From contig NZ_SELS01000006.1 of assembly GCF_004197395.1 (NCBI RefSeq), positions 62,001 to 126,000 on the forward strand: a DNA stretch of 64,000 nt. Direction: 5' to 3'. This DNA is from Paraburkholderia sp. UYCP14C (GTDB lineage Bacteria > Pseudomonadota > Gammaproteobacteria > Burkholderiales > Burkholderiaceae). A model generated the notes under the pieces. The model did not search any database. It was given only the letters and a program-made list of their open reading frames with translations, and was not told the origin of the DNA. Each line of letters begins with the position of its first letter. The stretch's first letter is position 1. Made by a program: the position numbers and the translations under genes. Positions 47,770 to 57,071 of the stretch are shown here, piece by piece.

Positions 47770-47944
47770 AGGGCTGCGGCGCGGTGTTGGCGAGCACGCG
47801 GCTTGCTGTCTGCCTGCCGCCCCCGCGGCGCGACAACCGCCAGGCCGCGCGCCGTTCGTGGCCCCGAACAACAACAACCTCGACGACAGACCGGCCGACG
47901 CCGCGGCACCTAGCGACGCCGGCCCCACCCAACCGGAGAACCTC

Positions 47945-48406
47945 GTGTCCATCGCAGTCGACCAACCCATCCCCGACTTCACCGCCGCCGCGACGGGCGG
48001 CGAGATCACGCTGTCAAAGCTGCGGGGCAAGAAGGTGGTGCTGTATTTCTATCCGAAGGACAACACGCCGGGCTGCACGACCGAAGGGCTGCAGTTCCGC
48101 GATCTTTATCCGAAGTTCAAAAAGGCAGGCGCGGAGGTGATCGGCGTGTCGCGCGACAGCCTGCGTTCGCATGACAACTTCAAGGCCAAGCTCGAACTGC
48201 CCTTCCCGCTGATTTCCGATCCGGAAGAAGCGCTGTGCGCCCTCTTCGCCGTCATCAAAATGAAGAAAATGTATGGCAAAGAGGTGCGGGGAATCGAGCG
48301 CTCCACGTTCCTCATCGACGCCGATGGGGTGCTGCGCCAGGAGTGGCGCGGCGTGAAAGTGCCAGGTCACGTCGACGACATTCTGGAGGCTGTACAAGCG
48401 CTTTGA
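47945..48406 (+). CDS. bcp: Peroxiredoxin, Bcp/PrxQ family
   Basis: A 153-residue thioredoxin-dependent peroxidase. The peroxidatic Cys is in the motif DNTPGCTTEGLQF near residue 46. The usual second Cys five residues later in some PrxQ proteins is replaced by Gly, so it probably works as a 1-Cys or variant type. The GTG start at 47945 has GGAG seven bases upstream; the longer in-frame ATG at 47858 lacks a good site and would add a low-complexity stretch. It follows arnD by about 175 bases and may have its own promoter. Confidence 0.93.
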   Translation: MSIAVDQPIPDFTAAATGGEITLSKLRGKKVVLYFYPKDNTPGCTTEGLQFRDLYPKFKKAGAEVIGVSRDSLRSHDNFKAKLELPFPLISDPEEALCALFAVIKMKKMYGKEVRGIERSTFLIDADGVLRQEWRGVKVPGHVDDILEAVQAL

Positions 48407-48761
48407 TGCGCGTTATATTGGGCCGCAATGAGTGCCTGTCCACCCCACATTTTTCTCCGCTGCGCCAGCCCTGACGGCCGCTTGACCGGATTCACCGGTG
48501 CCGTTCGGAGCGTGAGGCGCAATGAGAGCATCATCGTCGAGCCGCTTGCCCCGAATGCCGGGGCGGCGGCTTTTTTAATTGCGCGCGACCGCTCGTTCAC
48601 TGGTTCGCGCGTTTCCGTCAAGGAGCCTATCGAAGACCAGGCGAACCGGCATCTCTAGACCGAATGCGCGCCTCCTCGCGCAAACTGGGCGTCCCATCAG
48701 GACATCGTCAGAATGCGACAGGCGGCGCACGATATGTGACCCGATCATTTCGAGGGAAACC
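48407..48761 (+). other. Intergenic region after bcp, possible small RNA
   Basis: About 355 bases. A TATATT at 48414-48419 lies just after the bcp stop and a strong terminator ends at 48576, so a transcript of about 150 bases could be made independently; otherwise this is a long bcp 3' UTR. A frame of 76 codons (48428-48658) crosses the terminator and has no ribosome site or recognisable sequence, so I do not call it. The rest is the leader of the PhoH gene. Confidence 0.4.
48541..48576 (+). terminator. Intrinsic terminator downstream of bcp
   Basis: GC-rich arms (48541-48553 and 48559-48570, nearly perfect) with a five-base loop run into six T at 48571-48576. Confidence 0.85.
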
Positions 48762-50609
48762 ATGCCTTTGCCTACTCCCCCCAGCAAGCTCGGCAATCTT
48801 TTGTCGCCTGACGAATACAAGGCCAAAGCCGTCACGCCCGCGCGCTCCACCGCGAAAAAACAGGCGCGTGAAGGGGAATCCGCAGAGTCGGCCGATTACG
48901 GCCGCGCCAATGTCGCCACACCGATGGCGCACGCCGCCAACGCCGCCACTACGCTGCGGCCCGTGCCCGCCGTCGAGTCGCCCGCCACAGCGCAACCCGC
49001 GCCGGCGCGCGGCCGCAAGACCAAACAGACCGCCGCGCTGCTGCAGCCGGTTCCGTCCGCGCGCCCGTCGCTCGAAGCCGATGAGGCCGAAGCGCAGCCG
49101 GTCGTCGCACGCACGCCTGCCGCGAAGAAGCCCTCGGCCGAAACCGCTGCGGCGCCCGCCGCGGCAGCCCCGGCCACCACGCGCAAGAAACGCGGCACGA
49201 GCGCGACGCCGGCCGAGGTGCAGAAGCTGTTCGTGCTCGACACCAACGTGCTGATGCACGATCCAAGCTGCCTGTTCCGCTTCGAGGAGCACGACGTCTA
49301 TCTGCCGATGATGACGTTGGAAGAGCTCGACAACCACAAGAAGGGGATGTCGGAAGTCGCGCGTAACGCGCGTCAGGTGAGCCGCACGCTCGACGCGCTC
49401 GTCGCGAACGCGGGTGACATAACCGACGGCATTTCGCTCGCGCGTCTGGGCAGCCGTGAGGCGTCCGGACGGCTGTTCTTCCAGACCAAGTTGACCGCGA
49501 TCGAGCCGGTCGAAGGTCTGCCCGAAGGCAAGGCCGACAACCAGATCCTCGGCGTCGTGCGCGCGTTGCAGCGCGATCGCGCGGATCGCCAGGTCGTGCT
49601 GGTGTCGAAAGACATCAACATGCGCATCAAGGCGCATGCGCTCGGCCTGCCCGCCGAAGACTACTTCAACGACCAGGTGCTCGAGGACAGCGACCTGCTG
49701 TACACGGGCGTGCGGATGCTGCCGCAGGACTTCTGGACCCGGCACGCGAAGGGCATGGAAAGCTGGCAGGACACGAAAACCGGCACCACGTACTACCGGG
49801 TGACGGGTCCGCTGTGCGCGTCGATGCTGGTCAACGAGTTCGTTTATCTGGAGCCGCAGAACGGCGAGCCCGCGTTCCATGCGCTGGTGCGCGAGCTGAA
49901 CGGCAAGACCGCGCTGCTGCAAACGCTGCGTGACTACGGCCACCACAAGAACAACGTGTGGGGCATAACGGCGCGCAATCGCGAGCAGAACTTCGCGCTG
50001 AACCTGCTGATGAATCCGGAAATCGACTTCGTCACGCTGCTCGGCCAGGCCGGCACCGGCAAGACGCTGGTCGCGCTTGCGGCGGGCCTCGCGCAGGTGC
50101 TCGACGACAAGCGCTACAACGAGATCATCGTGACGCGCGCGACGGTGCCGGTCGGCGAAGACATCGGCTTCCTGCCGGGCACTGAAGAGGAAAAGATGCA
50201 GCCGTGGATGGGGGCGTTCGACGACAACCTCGAAGTGCTGCAGAAAACCGACGACGCCGCCGGCGAATGGGGCCGCGCCGCGACCCAGGAGCTGATCCGC
50301 TCGCGCCTGAAGATCAAGAGCATGAACTTCATGCGCGGTCGCACGTTCGTCGACAAGTATCTGATCATCGACGAGGCGCAAAACCTGACGCCGAAGCAGA
50401 TGAAGACACTTGTCACGCGCGCGGGTCCGGGCACGAAAATCATCTGCCTGGGCAACATCGCGCAGATCGACACGCCTTACCTGACCGAGGGCAGCTCGGG
50501 CCTGACCTATGTGGTCGATCGCTTCAAGGGCTGGGCGCATAGCGGACATGTGACGCTCGCGCGCGGCGAGCGCTCGCGCCTCGCTGACTACGCGTCGGAG
50601 ATTCTCTAG
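48762..50609 (+). CDS. PIN domain-PhoH family ATPase
   Basis: A 615-residue two-domain protein. Residues 1-150 are Ala/Pro/Thr/Lys-rich and probably disordered. A PIN nuclease domain follows from about 154 (LFVLDTNVLMHDP, with the metal-binding Asp at 160). The PhoH ATPase has Walker A GQAGTGKT at about 428-435 and Walker B in LIIDEAQNLTP. PIN-PhoH proteins elsewhere act as RNA-unwinding ribonucleases; a similar RNA function is inferred. GAGGGA precedes the ATG at 48762. It ends before a strong terminator. Confidence 0.92.
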   Translation: MPLPTPPSKLGNLLSPDEYKAKAVTPARSTAKKQAREGESAESADYGRANVATPMAHAANAATTLRPVPAVESPATAQPAPARGRKTKQTAALLQPVPSARPSLEADEAEAQPVVARTPAAKKPSAETAAAPAAAAPATTRKKRGTSATPAEVQKLFVLDTNVLMHDPSCLFRFEEHDVYLPMMTLEELDNHKKGMSEVARNARQVSRTLDALVANAGDITDGISLARLGSREASGRLFFQTKLTAIEPVEGLPEGKADNQILGVVRALQRDRADRQVVLVSKDINMRIKAHALGLPAEDYFNDQVLEDSDLLYTGVRMLPQDFWTRHAKGMESWQDTKTGTTYYRVTGPLCASMLVNEFVYLEPQNGEPAFHALVRELNGKTALLQTLRDYGHHKNNVWGITARNREQNFALNLLMNPEIDFVTLLGQAGTGKTLVALAAGLAQVLDDKRYNEIIVTRATVPVGEDIGFLPGTEEEKMQPWMGAFDDNLEVLQKTDDAAGEWGRAATQELIRSRLKIKSMNFMRGRTFVDKYLIIDEAQNLTPKQMKTLVTRAGPGTKIICLGNIAQIDTPYLTEGSSGLTYVVDRFKGWAHSGHVTLARGERSRLADYASEIL

Positions 50610-50641
50610 GCGTTCGCCGGTTTTTCCGGCTGTTCCATCGC

Positions 50642-50677
50642 AAGCCGCGTCCGGTTCGTTCCGGACGCGGCTTTTTT
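50642..50677 (+). terminator. Intrinsic terminator of the PhoH gene
   Basis: Perfect 13-base arms (50642-50654 and 50661-50673) with a six-base loop are followed by T residues to 50677. Confidence 0.93.
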
Positions 50678-50742
50678 ATCGCCCCTGCGTTCCACGCCGG
50701 CAACACTTAGCGCGCAATCTTCAAGTAATTTATCAACAATTC

Positions 50743-50771
50743 TTGCGGCAGCCTTGTTGGGCGGCTACCAT
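50743..50771 (+). promoter_or_regulatory. Sigma-70 promoter for the C40 peptidase gene
   Basis: TTGCGG (50743-50748) and TACCAT (50766-50771) are separated by 17 bases, placing the transcript start near 50778, about 43 bases before the ATG. Confidence 0.6.
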
Positions 50772-50820
50772 CCCGACATCGTCAGTGAGTAAATGGGCGC
50801 TTACCGCCCGTGCCGTCTTC

Positions 50821-51978
50821 ATGCGCCGACTCGCCCTATCGCTGCTGCCCGTCCTGCTGCTCGCCGCCTGCGCCGGCGCGCCGCAGAAGAGCTCGCGCGG
50901 CGGCGGTGGCATCGTCGTCGCGAACGGCGCGTATCACGCGCCGCCGCCCGGTTTCCCCCACTTCGTCGATCACAGCATCGGCCGCGAGGAAATCTCGATC
51001 CAGGCGATGAGCCTCGTCGGCGTGCCCTACCGCTGGGGCGGCAATACGCCCGACAGCGGCTTCGATTGCAGCGGGCTCGTGCGGTACGTCGTGCTGCGCG
51101 CGGCGTCGGTGAACCTGCCGCGCACGACGGCCGAGATGAGCGGGCGCGGCGAGTCGGTCGAACCGGACGAAATCGCGCCCGGCGATCTGATCTTTTTCAA
51201 CACCACCGGGCGCGCGCATTCGCACGTCGGCATCTATGTGGGCAAGCTGCGCTTCGTCAACGCGCCGTCGACGGGCGGCACCGTGCGACTCGACTATCTG
51301 ACCAATCCCTACTGGGCGAAGCGCTTCGACGGCATCCGCCGGATGGCGGGACCGGCGGCGACGCCGGCGCCGTTCGATACACCGAGTTATCAGGCGGCGG
51401 CGCCGCAGACCGAGCGCGGTGCTGCGGTGGCAGCGACGGCGACGGGCGCGGCAACCACCGTAGCGGTTCCGACCGCGTCGACCTATGCAGGCACGACGGC
51501 GATGTCGAGCGCGCCGTCGATTGCACCGGCCCGCCCGGTCGCGAGCACGACTCCGGCGGGCAGTGCAGGCGGCGGCACGCCCGTTGCGCAAGCCGATCAA
51601 TTCGAGCCGCCGCCGGCGGGCCTGAGCGCCGCGCAACTGCAGGCGCGCTCGGCAGGCGCCGTGACAGCGGCGGTCGTGCCGGCGACTCAGGCAAGCACAT
51701 ATGACAGCGGCGCTACCTCACCCGCTCAACCAATGCAGTCCGCGACGACCGGCCGCTCCCTCCCGCAAACTGCACCCGACCCAATCGACGCCGCCGCCGA
51801 TGCATTCGAACCGCCGCCGCCCGCTTCCATCGCGGAACGCCAGGCGCGGCAGATGCAGCAGACCGAAGGCACTGGCGCCGTGCAGGTCATGCGTGCGTCG
51901 ACGGCCTCCCACGGCGTGCCCGCACCGACGCAAAGCAGCGACGACCCGATCGCCCGTTTCGCGAACGGCAACTTCTGA
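50821..51978 (+). CDS. C40 (NlpC/P60) peptidoglycan endopeptidase, lipoprotein
   Basis: A 385-residue outer-envelope protein. A signal sequence ends in the lipobox LLLAAC (Cys at 17). The NlpC/P60 domain spans about 55-170: the catalytic Cys is in GFDCSGLV near 83 and the catalytic His in HSHVGIYVG near 134, as in Spr/MepS-type D,L-endopeptidases. The following 200 residues are Ala/Thr/Pro/Gln-rich with repeated FEPPPA-like motifs at two or three places and look disordered. Substrate specificity is inferred. Confidence 0.9.
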   Translation: MRRLALSLLPVLLLAACAGAPQKSSRGGGGIVVANGAYHAPPPGFPHFVDHSIGREEISIQAMSLVGVPYRWGGNTPDSGFDCSGLVRYVVLRAASVNLPRTTAEMSGRGESVEPDEIAPGDLIFFNTTGRAHSHVGIYVGKLRFVNAPSTGGTVRLDYLTNPYWAKRFDGIRRMAGPAATPAPFDTPSYQAAAPQTERGAAVAATATGAATTVAVPTASTYAGTTAMSSAPSIAPARPVASTTPAGSAGGGTPVAQADQFEPPPAGLSAAQLQARSAGAVTAAVVPATQASTYDSGATSPAQPMQSATTGRSLPQTAPDPIDAAADAFEPPPPASIAERQARQMQQTEGTGAVQVMRASTASHGVPAPTQSSDDPIARFANGNF

Positions 51979-52029
51979 CGCCGTGATCTGCTATCGTCAT
52001 CGATATTCTTTCGACGGCGGGTAACGACC

Positions 52030-52836
52030 ATGGAACTCGGGCTCAAAAGTAAGGTGGTGCTCATCACCGGCGGCAGCAAAGGCATCGGCTTCGCCTGCGC
52101 GCGCGCCTTCGCACAGGAAGGCGCGAAGGTGGCGATCGTGTCGCGCGACCCCGCCAACCTGGCGCGCGCCTACGAACAGCTGAAACAGGAAGGTTTGCAC
52201 GTGCACCGCACGCGCGCCGATCTGCACGAGCCGCACAGCGCCGCCGATATCGTCGAGGAAGTCAGCACCGCGGTGGGCCCGATCGACGTGCTGATCAATA
52301 GCGCCGGCGCCGCGCGCAGGTACGACCCCGAGACGCTCGACGCCGACGCATTCCGCGCGACGATGGAAGCGAAGTATTTCCCGTATATCTATCCACAGCA
52401 GGAGGTGCTGCGCCGGATGGCCGAGCGCGCGAAAGCCAACGGCGGTGCCGAGCCGGGCACGATCGTCAATATCATCGGCATGGGCGGAAAGGTGGCGAGC
52501 GACATCCATATCGCGGGCGGCGCGGCGAACGCGGCGCTGATGCTCGCGACCGTCGGCCTGGCGCATTACTACGCGCGCTACGGCATCCGCATCAACGCGA
52601 TCAATCCGGGCGCGACGCTGACCGAGCGGGTCGAGGAAGCGGTCCGGCTGGAGGCCGCGCAGCAAGGCATCGGTAATGAGGAAGCGCTCGCGCGCGGCCA
52701 GGCCAAGACGCCGCTCGGCCGCTATGCGAAGCCGGAGGAAGTCGCCGACGTGGCGCTGTTCCTCGCAAGCCGGCGCGCGAGCTATGTGACGGGCGCGATC
52801 ATCCCGATGGACGGCGCAAACGCACCGCTGATCTGA
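52030..52836 (+). CDS. SDR family protein with non-canonical active site
   Basis: A 268-residue short-chain dehydrogenase/reductase fold protein. The NAD(P) motif GGSKGIGFA is near residues 13-21, with the RxP-type cofactor region and the NSAGAAR turn following. Where most SDRs have YxxxK, this protein reads HIAGGAANAAL near residues 158-170, so the catalytic Tyr and Lys are missing. The C-terminus has NPGATLTERVEE and the GAIIPMDGANAP motif, as in true family members. It may bind a cofactor without standard catalysis or use a different mechanism. The stop of the previous gene lies about 50 bases upstream. Confidence 0.85.
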   Translation: MELGLKSKVVLITGGSKGIGFACARAFAQEGAKVAIVSRDPANLARAYEQLKQEGLHVHRTRADLHEPHSAADIVEEVSTAVGPIDVLINSAGAARRYDPETLDADAFRATMEAKYFPYIYPQQEVLRRMAERAKANGGAEPGTIVNIIGMGGKVASDIHIAGGAANAALMLATVGLAHYYARYGIRINAINPGATLTERVEEAVRLEAAQQGIGNEEALARGQAKTPLGRYAKPEEVADVALFLASRRASYVTGAIIPMDGANAPLI

Positions 52837-53006
52837 ACGGATCGCGCGACGCGACAGCCTGCGGGACCGCGCAATCGCGCCTTTGAGGTCGAACGACCTG
52901 GGGAGAAACCGGAGCGATGCAACGGGCGGCATGAAGCCGAAGCCCGCGCATGCCATTCAGCCGGATTCAGCTCAATGCGGCAGCGCAGGCCTGCATCGCA
53001 CGGTGA

Positions 53007-54017
53007 TTACAGAAAGTGGTGACCTAGCCACCAGGCCCCGCCTGACAGCACCGCGGAAGCCGGAATGGTCAGAATCCACGCCCAGACGATATTGCCGGCC
53101 ACACCCCAGCGCACCGCGCTCAACTTCTGCGTCGCGCCGACCCCGACGATCGCGCCGGTAATCGTATGCGTGGTAGACACCGGGATGCCGAGCGCCGAGG
53201 CGGTAAATAGCGTGATCGCTCCGCCCGCCTCCGCGCAGAAGCCACCAACCGGCTTCAACTTCGTGATCTTCTGACCCATCGTGCGCACGATGCGCCAGCC
53301 GCCGAACAGCGTGCCGAGGCCCATCGACAGATAGCAGCCGCCGATCACCCACAGCGGCGGCGCATCCGCTTTCATCGATGCGAAGCCGGTTGCGATCAGC
53401 AGCATCCAGATGATACCGATGGTCTTCTGCGCGTCGTTGCCGCCGTGACCGAGACTGTACAGTCCGGCGGAGAGCAATTGCAGACGGCGGAAGCGCCGGT
53501 CGACCTTGCTAGGCGGCGTGCGGAAGTACAGCCACGACACCAGCAGCATGAAAAACGAGCCGAGTACGAAGCCGAGCAGCGGCGAAATGAAGATGAACGC
53601 GATGGTCTTCATCAGGCCATCCCAGTTCAGGGACCCCCAGCCCGACTTGGCGAGCGCCGCACCCACGAGTCCGCCGATCAGCGCGTGCGACGAGCTCGAC
53701 GGAATGCCGTAGACCCAGGTAATCACGTTCCACGCGATCGCGCCGACCAGCGCGCCGAAGATCACGTAGTGGTCGACGATGTCGGGATCGATCGTGCCCT
53801 TGCCGACGGTCGCGGCCACCTTCAGGTGGAACACGAAATACGCGATGACGTTGAACGCCGCCGCGAACGCCACCGCCTGCTGCGGCTTCAACACGCCGGT
53901 CGACACGACCGTGGCGATCGAGTTCGCCGCGTCGTGAAAGCCGTTCATGAAGTCGAACACGAGCGCAATGGCAACCAGGCCGGTGACGACCCAGATAGCG
54001 AGTTGTATCGATTGCAT
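53007..54017 (-). CDS. pit: Inorganic phosphate transporter, Pit family
   Basis: A 336-residue low-affinity phosphate/cation symporter. It has about ten membrane segments with the duplicated Pit signatures: FDFMNGFHDAANSIATVVST near the start and ITLFTASALGIPVSTTHTIT near the end, each with the conserved Asn, Asp and Ser residues. PPP-family members usually transport metal phosphate. Its start overlaps the DUF47 stop by one base (TAATG), coupling the two genes. Confidence 0.94.
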   Translation of the reverse strand: MQSIQLAIWVVTGLVAIALVFDFMNGFHDAANSIATVVSTGVLKPQQAVAFAAAFNVIAYFVFHLKVAATVGKGTIDPDIVDHYVIFGALVGAIAWNVITWVYGIPSSSSHALIGGLVGAALAKSGWGSLNWDGLMKTIAFIFISPLLGFVLGSFFMLLVSWLYFRTPPSKVDRRFRRLQLLSAGLYSLGHGGNDAQKTIGIIWMLLIATGFASMKADAPPLWVIGGCYLSMGLGTLFGGWRIVRTMGQKITKLKPVGGFCAEAGGAITLFTASALGIPVSTTHTITGAIVGVGATQKLSAVRWGVAGNIVWAWILTIPASAVLSGGAWWLGHHFL

Positions 54018-54643
54018 TATGCGTTTTCCAGCACGATGCCTTCGATGATGTTCGCCACATCCTCACACTTGTCCGTGATCGTTTCGAGCAGCTCGTAGAT
54101 CGCCTTCAGCTTGATCAGGGTCTTGACGTCGTCTTCCTCGCGGAACAGCTTCGACATCGCCGCGCGCAGCACACGGTCGGCTTCCGATTCGAGCCGGTCG
54201 ATTTCCTCGCAGGCCTTCAGGATCTGACTCGCCTGCTTCATGTCCGACAGCAGGCTGACCGCGAACTGCACGCGCTCGCAGGTCGCCGTGCAGATATGCG
54301 CGAGCTGGCTCGCCTCCGACGTGACCGCTTGCACGTCGTACAGCGAGATCGCGGTGGCGACGTCCTCCATCAGGTCGAGGATGTCGTCCATCGTCGTGAT
54401 CAGCTTGTGGATCTCGTCACGGTCGAGCGGCGTGATGAAAGTCTTGTGCAGCAGGTCGATGGTTTCGTGCGTGAGCTTGTCGGCCGCTTTCTCGGCCTTT
54501 TGCACGTTTTGTTTATGGCTTTCGGCGTCCTGCAGATTGTCGATCAGGAGCTCGAGTTCGCGGCTGGCCGACATGATGCACGTTGCGTGCGCATTGAAGA
54601 TTTCAAAGAACTTGCCCTCAGTGGGCATGAATCGACCGAACAT
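54017..54643 (-). CDS. DUF47 (PhoU-like) phosphate transport regulator
   Basis: A 208-residue, all-helical protein related to PhoU, widely paired with Pit transporters and sometimes called Pit accessory protein. Family segments are EGKFFEIFNAHA, AEKAADKLTHETIDLLH, DRDEIHKLITTMDDILDLME and the C-terminal DKCEDVANIIEG. It is cytoplasmic with no membrane helix. It sits directly upstream of pit and is presumed to control or stabilise it. Confidence 0.92.
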   Translation of the reverse strand: MFGRFMPTEGKFFEIFNAHATCIMSASRELELLIDNLQDAESHKQNVQKAEKAADKLTHETIDLLHKTFITPLDRDEIHKLITTMDDILDLMEDVATAISLYDVQAVTSEASQLAHICTATCERVQFAVSLLSDMKQASQILKACEEIDRLESEADRVLRAAMSKLFREEDDVKTLIKLKAIYELLETITDKCEDVANIIEGIVLENA

Positions 54644-54758
54644 TGGGATCCTGGAAATGGGTCACGTAATGGCTGACATAAAACCGCCATATTGTACCGT
54701 TCCGGGTTCATTGCCGCACTCGTGACAGCGCCGTTACAACAGCCTGCGGCGCTTGCCG

Positions 54759-56147
54759 TCACTCGCCGCCGTAGAAGTTCTGCGCGCCCGCAAAATTGTC
54801 AAACTTCGTGTATTGACCGTGGAACGTGAGTCGAACAGGACCGATCGGACCATTCCGCTGCTTACCGATGATGATCTCTGCGGTGCCCTTGTCGGGGCTG
54901 TCCGGGTTGTACACTTCGTCGCGGTAGATGAACAGGATCACGTCGGCATCTTGCTCGATAGCGCCCGACTCGCGCAGGTCCGACATGATCGGCCGCTTGT
55001 TCGGCCGCTGCTCGAGGCCACGGTTCAGCTGCGACAACGCGATCACCGGTACGTCGAGCTCCTTCGCGAGGCTCTTCAGCGAACGCGAGATTTCCGAGAT
55101 TTCGGTCGCGCGGTTTTCACCCGACGACGAGCCGCTCATCAGCTGAAGGTAGTCGATGATGATCAGCCCGAGCTTGCCGCACTGGCGCGACAGCCGGCGC
55201 GCGCGCGAGCGCAGTTCCATCGGGTTCAGACCGCCCGTTTCGTCGATGAAGATCTGCGCCTCGCTCATTTTCTGCACCGCGTGCGTGAGCTTCGGCCAAT
55301 CCTCGTCGGTCAGGCGCCCGGTTCGCATGCGATGCTGATCGAGCCGGCCGACCGAGCCGAGCATACGCATCGTGAGCTGGGTGCCCGGCATTTCCATCGA
55401 GAACACCGCGACCGGCAGCCCATACTCGACCGCGACGTATTCGCCGATGTTCATCGAAAACGCCGTCTTACCCATCGACGGACGGCCCGCGACGATAATC
55501 AGCTCGCCGCCATGCATGCCCGAGGTCATGCGGTCCAGATCGACGAAGCCGGTCGGCGTGCCGGTCACGTCGCTCGGATTGGCGGTGTGGTAGAGCGTGT
55601 CGATCCGCTCGACCACTTCGGTCAGCAACGGCCCGATCTCGAGGAAGCCCTGGGTGCCGCGCGCGCCGTCTTCGGCGATCGAGAACACCTTCGATTCCGC
55701 TTCGTCCAGCAATTGCCGGACTTCCTTGCCTTGCGGGTTGAACGCGTCGGCGGAGATTTCATCGGCGACCGACACGAGCCGGCGCAGCACCGCACGGTCG
55801 CGCACGATTTCGGCGTAGCGGCGGATATTGGCCGCGCTCGGCGTGTTCTGCGCGAGCGCATTCAGGTAAGCGAGGCCGCCCACCTCTTCCGCCTTGCCCG
55901 AAGTGCCGAGCGCCTCATAGACGGTGACCACGTCGGCCGGTCGCGTGGCCGCGATCAGCTTGCCGATGTGCTCGAAGATGATGCGGTGGTCGTAGCGGTA
56001 GAAGTCGCTTTGCGCGAGGAAGTCGGCGATGCGGTCCCATGCCGCGTTGTCGAGCAACAGGCCGCCCAGCACCGATTGCTCGGCTTCGATCGAATGCGGG
56101 GGGACTTTCAGCGACTCGAGTTGGGGATCTTTGGACGGTGCGTTCAT
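54759..56147 (-). CDS. dnaB: Replicative DNA helicase DnaB
   Basis: The hexameric helicase of the replication fork, 462 residues. An N-terminal DnaG-binding domain (PHSIEAEQSVLGGLLLDN) and linker lead to a RecA-like ATPase with Walker A GRPSMGKT and LIIIDYLQLMSG (Walker B), then the DnaB-type C-terminal motif with EQDADVILFIYRDE. No intein or frameshift is seen. It follows rplI after 166 bases and a terminator, in the usual rpsF-rplI-dnaB neighbourhood. Confidence 0.98.
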   Translation of the reverse strand: MNAPSKDPQLESLKVPPHSIEAEQSVLGGLLLDNAAWDRIADFLAQSDFYRYDHRIIFEHIGKLIAATRPADVVTVYEALGTSGKAEEVGGLAYLNALAQNTPSAANIRRYAEIVRDRAVLRRLVSVADEISADAFNPQGKEVRQLLDEAESKVFSIAEDGARGTQGFLEIGPLLTEVVERIDTLYHTANPSDVTGTPTGFVDLDRMTSGMHGGELIIVAGRPSMGKTAFSMNIGEYVAVEYGLPVAVFSMEMPGTQLTMRMLGSVGRLDQHRMRTGRLTDEDWPKLTHAVQKMSEAQIFIDETGGLNPMELRSRARRLSRQCGKLGLIIIDYLQLMSGSSSGENRATEISEISRSLKSLAKELDVPVIALSQLNRGLEQRPNKRPIMSDLRESGAIEQDADVILFIYRDEVYNPDSPDKGTAEIIIGKQRNGPIGPVRLTFHGQYTKFDNFAGAQNFYGGE

Positions 56148-56230
56148 GGGGTGGAATTATCGGGCAATCCGGCGACGGCTGCGAGCGGAAAAAACGCCAA
56201 CTCGGGCGTACACGATAGACGGTCGGGCAC

Positions 56231-56263
56231 AAAAAAAGCAGGGGCCGGTTACCCGGCCCCTGC
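56231..56263 (-). terminator. Intrinsic terminator of the rpsF operon
   Basis: On the minus strand, 11-base arms (56263-56253 and 56248-56238) with a four-base loop are followed by seven T (56237-56231). It lies between rplI and dnaB, so dnaB probably has its own promoter. Confidence 0.9.
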
Positions 56264-56313
56264 CCTTCACCAGCGCAATGCTGGCTGATCCTGCGTGATG
56301 CTCAGCGGTCGAC

Positions 56314-56766
56314 TTAGACGTGCTCGCCGATCACTGCCACCGTCACATCGACGAGAACGTCGGTGTGCAGCGAAATCTGAACCGGGTGCTCGCCAACCAT
56401 CTTCAGCGGGCCTTCCGGCAGACGCACTTGCGACTTTTCGACTGCGAAGCCTTGCTTGCCCAGTGCTTCGGCGATGTCGGCGTTCGTCACCGAGCCGAAC
56501 AGACGACCGTCGACACCAGCCTTCTGGTTGATCTGAACGGTTTGGCCTGCGAGCTTTTCGCCTTGTGCCTGAGCGGCGGCCAGCTTTTCAGCGGCGACCT
56601 TTTCGAGTTCTGCGCGGCGCACTTCGAATTCAGCCAGGGCTTCCTTCGTTGCACGGCGAGCTTGCTTGTTCGGGATCAGGAAGTTACGTGCGTAACCGTC
56701 CTTGACCTTCACGATGTCGCCCAGGTTACCCAGATTGACGACCTTTTCCAGAAGAATGATTTGCAT
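56314..56766 (-). CDS. rplI: 50S ribosomal protein L9
   Basis: A 150-residue 23S-binding protein with the N-terminal domain [19 protein letters not shown] and its GYARNFLIP loop, a long central helix and a C-terminal domain. Last gene of rpsF-priB-rpsR-rplI. Confidence 0.98.
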   Translation of the reverse strand: MQIILLEKVVNLGNLGDIVKVKDGYARNFLIPNKQARRATKEALAEFEVRRAELEKVAAEKLAAAQAQGEKLAGQTVQINQKAGVDGRLFGSVTNADIAEALGKQGFAVEKSQVRLPEGPLKMVGEHPVQISLHTDVLVDVTVAVIGEHV

Positions 56767-56793
56767 TCGGATACTCCTTATCGCGTCGTCGGG

Positions 56794-57069
56794 TTAGGCC
56801 TTGTGCTGGTCGGTGTACGGCACCAGCGCGAGGAAACGCGCGCGCTTGATAGCCGTGTCCAGCTGGCGTTGATAATGCGCCTTGGTACCCGTGAGACGTG
56901 CCGGCGTGATCTTGCCGTTCTCGCCGATGAAGTCCTTCAGCGTTTCGATGTCTTTGTAGTCGATGTACTCGACGCCAGCAGCCGTGAAACGGCAGAACTT
57001 CTTGCGCTTGAAGAGCGGGTTCTGTTGCTGACGACGCTTGTCGAATTTCTTACCAGTCGGGCGGGGCAT
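56794..57069 (-). CDS. rpsR: 30S ribosomal protein S18
   Basis: A 91-residue protein. The conserved [20 protein letters not shown] segment and [11 protein letters not shown] region are clear. It lies two bases after priB and 27 before rplI. Confidence 0.98.
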   Translation of the reverse strand: MPRPTGKKFDKRRQQQNPLFKRKKFCRFTAAGVEYIDYKDIETLKDFIGENGKITPARLTGTKAHYQRQLDTAIKRARFLALVPYTDQHKA

Positions 57070-57071
57070 GA

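Noticed and set aside
48428-48658. Small protein of 76 residues after bcp
   Set aside because: The frame crosses a strong terminator, has no ribosome site and shows no recognisable sequence.
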